A stretch of 7,178 bases of DNA, taken from NCBI GenBank assembly GCA_027325115.1, contig DAHWFG010000172.1, forward strand, positions 1 to 7,178. Reading direction: 5' to 3'. Shown here piece after piece: positions 5,441 through 7,178 of the stretch (positions within the stretch are counted from its first letter, which is position 1; each line of letters opens with the position of its first letter). The notes under the pieces were generated by a model. The model did not search any database and was not told the origin of the DNA. It worked only from the letters and a program-made list of their open reading frames with translations. A program made the translations under genes and the position numbers. The stretch comes from JAKBCQ01 sp021807585. Lineage in GTDB: Bacteria; Planctomycetota; Planctomycetia; Isosphaerales; Isosphaeraceae.

Positions 5441-5512
5441 GTGGGCTCGACAAATCCGTTGGGTTTCCGCATACAAACGAGCCCGCGATCGTTGGTGGAT
5501 CGACGAGCCCAC
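5441..5512 (-). promoter_or_regulatory. Leader with mutually exclusive hairpins before the 106-aa gene
   Basis: Read on the minus strand, GTGGGCTCG (5512-5504) and a second GGGCTCG (5484-5478) are both complementary to one downstream copy, CGAGCCCAC (5449-5441). The far pair gives 9 base pairs and the near pair 7, and only one can form at a time. The shared 3' arm ends a few bases before the GGAG ribosome binding site, so folding could affect initiation. No T-run follows. A regulatory role is inferred. Confidence 0.4.
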
Positions 5513-5594
5513 GTCTGAACATGCCCGGCGATCCGCGGTTCGTAACGACGCCGCGACCGCGAAGCTCGAACGAAACCTCTTGATGGAATTGTAT

Positions 5595-6887
5595 TCAAGA
5601 TCGCCGGGATGGAGATAGCGGATTCACCGAATCGCTCCCGTTCGCCGCGTTCGTCTTGATCAATTCGAGTCGAGCCGCGGTGTACGTGACGAGATCCCCC
5701 ACACACTTGGCGATCTCGGCGAGCCGATCGATCCGTCCCGCCGCCTTGCACAATTTGGACAAACTTGGACACGCGAGGTTCGCTTCGGGGATCTCGGTCA
5801 GGTACGTCGCGAAGACGTCGATCGCGCGATCAAGACGACCAAGCCTCACAAGCAACAACACGAGCACCTGCGCCGGGAGAGAATCGGTCGGCGCCGCGTA
5901 ACCGCGCTCGGCGCTTTCCTCGGCCGAAACTCGCGCCTTCGCCTCAAACCGCTCGATCGCGGTCTCAACATCCACGCCTAAAAGCGCTTTCAAATAAGCC
6001 GAGTGATCAGCGTAAACGTCTTCAAACGGCGGTAAACCTTCATACTTATGACGCGACGACAATCGACGACCGTAATCCGCCAATTCCACCGCGAGCGCGA
6101 TCGATTGTTTATCGGCGAGCAAAACCGACGATCGAACGACCGACGCGAGGTGCGAGACGTCGACGTGATACGCCTCGTCCTCGAAGAGTATATCGCGTCC
6201 GTCGAGCAATTCGGCGACCGTCGCGGTATCGTCGCCGAGACGCGTCAGGCTTCGGTTTAAGATGTCGCCGCGGAGATTCTCGCTCAACTGATCGTAGAGA
6301 CGACGAGTGAGCAGCGCCGCGCATTCGGTTCGAAGCGATTCATCGCCGCGCAGGTGCTCGAACGCGGTGATCGCCGAGCAAACCCCGTAATGATCTAGGA
6401 TCAGCTCGAATCCCCTTTTCGGGTGCACGCCTTGATTGAACGCGACCTCGATGATTTGTCCCAGGACGTCGGCTTCGGGATCGGCGGTCGCGGGATCGTG
6501 CCGATACGCATCGATCGCCCTGGCGACGGGTTCTTTATCACCGATCGCCTGGAAATAAGGCCACGCCGGGGGGATTTCTCCGCGAGCCAAGAGGAGCTCG
6601 CCGACGGTTCGGATCGCCGCGAGATAGCGTTCCTCGTAGCGTTCACGCGTCGGCTCGGGGATATCGACGAGCGCTTCGGTTTGAAGCGGCGTTAAGTCGA
6701 GGTCAAGCCTCGCCTTAAGCAGGAGCGCGTCGAGCAGCCGACGCGGGTTCGCGTCGTTTTCCAAAGTCGCGATCAGCGTTTCGATCACACGGTCGATTTG
6801 ACGACGATCGAAAAACGAGTCGATCGATTCAAACTCGGGATCGGTTCGCGAATCGGATTCGGCGGATCGGCTTGCGAGAGACGTCAT
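5595..6887 (-). CDS. Unrecognised helical, TPR-like protein
   Basis: A 430-aa protein with no signal peptide or membrane segment, rich in Ala, Leu, Arg, Asp and Glu and apparently almost wholly helical. Stretches resembling tetratricopeptide-type helix pairs are visible, for example TVGELLLARGEIPPAWPYFQAIGDKEPVARAIDAY at about residues 94-128 and VLLLVRLGRLDRAIDVFATYLTEIP at 342-367, the latter followed by LCKAAGRIDRLAEIAKCVGD. No catalytic motif stands out. I take it for a cytoplasmic scaffold or tally-type protein, which is inference from fold only. ATG 6887 is the first ATG in the frame; the frame runs on to a TTG at 6956, but the added residues look less constrained. No clear ribosome binding site precedes ATG 6887. 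The 159-base gap upstream of it (6888-7046) shows no firm promoter. The last 20 residues are a Ser/Asn/Pro-rich tail. Confidence 0.88.
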   Translation of the reverse strand: MTSLASRSAESDSRTDPEFESIDSFFDRRQIDRVIETLIATLENDANPRRLLDALLLKARLDLDLTPLQTEALVDIPEPTRERYEERYLAAIRTVGELLLARGEIPPAWPYFQAIGDKEPVARAIDAYRHDPATADPEADVLGQIIEVAFNQGVHPKRGFELILDHYGVCSAITAFEHLRGDESLRTECAALLTRRLYDQLSENLRGDILNRSLTRLGDDTATVAELLDGRDILFEDEAYHVDVSHLASVVRSSVLLADKQSIALAVELADYGRRLSSRHKYEGLPPFEDVYADHSAYLKALLGVDVETAIERFEAKARVSAEESAERGYAAPTDSLPAQVLVLLLVRLGRLDRAIDVFATYLTEIPEANLACPSLSKLCKAAGRIDRLAEIAKCVGDLVTYTAARLELIKTNAANGSDSVNPLSPSRRS

Positions 6888-7046
6888 AGGGGTGAACCGA
6901 GGGTTGGGGAGCGTCGATCGAGCGAGATCGCACGGGCGATTCACCCTGTTTTTCAAAGCACTTCGTCATTATCGCCGATTGCGAGACGTTTCGCGAGCGT
7001 GTTCGCCCGATCGTAAACAAATCAACTGGATAAGTGTATAAGCATG

Positions 7047-7178
7047 TTATTGTGCGTCGGATTTAAAGGGAGCGGGAGCGGTCGCTGGGGCGCCGGGGGG
7101 ATCGGCGTCGAGTTTGGCGCCCTCCGATTTCCGCCATGACGTCCAGCATCGCGTGTGATAACAGTCGACGAGGACGTC
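7047..7178 (-). CDS. C-terminal end of an unrecognised protein (partial)
   Basis: The minus strand carries an open frame from the right edge to a TAA at 7049-7047, giving 43 residues. It reads DVLVDCYHTRCWTSWRKSEG and then a Pro/Ala-rich tail ending APAPFKSDAQ. The tail composition (DADPPGAPATAPAP) is typical of a disordered C-terminus, and the other two frames of this strand look worse. The start and main body lie outside the window, so no function can be given. It is in the same direction as the 430-aa gene, 159 bases upstream of that gene's start. Confidence 0.5.
   Translation of the reverse strand, partial: DVLVDCYHTRCWTSWRKSEGAKLDADPPGAPATAPAPFKSDAQ

Noticed and set aside
6888..6956. 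TTG or GTG upstream starts for the 430-aa protein
   Set aside because: There is no clear ribosome binding site and the extra residues are unlike the rest; kept only as an alternative.
7047..7178. Frameshift in the partial gene at the right edge
   Set aside because: A first reading suggested compensating frameshifts, but counting the six-G run at 7095-7100 correctly restores one continuous open frame to the TAA.

Overview
The window reads as a chromosomal segment of a moderately GC-rich bacterium, most likely a planctomycete. The indications are a ParE-type topoisomerase B subunit, a secreted protein with a PEP-CTERM tail, several unrecognised proteins of the kind common in that phylum, and a tandem array whose repeats read out as REGEPPCEP/GGEAP-like peptides. 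I associate that motif with planctomycete genomes from memory only, so the lineage is an inference and not a measured result.

Layout. At 1-925 the end of a type IIA topoisomerase B subunit gene (parE) is followed closely by a DUF1348 (NTF2-like fold) gene. At 942-1729, 16 bases after that gene, lies the most striking object in the window: an array with a 111-bp period, built from 15 copies of a 25-bp element that alternate in orientation (8 plus, 7 minus). It looks like a chain of inverted REP-like doublets. About 535 bp of sequence without a convincing gene follows (1730-2264), rich in nested imperfect palindromes. Then a minus-strand gene encodes a secreted PEP-CTERM protein with an internal duplication of a WRR-DP-RFDH-HP-VGP motif (2265-3044). 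A divergent plus-strand gene for a small unrecognised protein follows (about 3358-3705).

At 3996-5055 a membrane-embedded site-2-type metalloprotease (peptidase M50) and a 78-aa unrecognised protein form a two-gene unit with a 4-base gap, behind a consensus TATAAT box. Convergent to it on the minus strand are a 106-aa protein whose C-terminus resembles the end of EF-Tu domain 3 (5100-5420) and a 430-aa helical, TPR-like protein (5595-6887). Between these two lies a leader with mutually exclusive hairpins. The right edge cuts the C-terminal 43 codons of another minus-strand gene (7047-7178).

The genes do not form a single recognisable pathway. I see no transposase, nuclease, toxin-antitoxin, phage or CRISPR gene. 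The strongest candidate for something undescribed is the inverted-doublet array. The duplicated-motif PEP-CTERM protein and the M50/small-protein pair come next.
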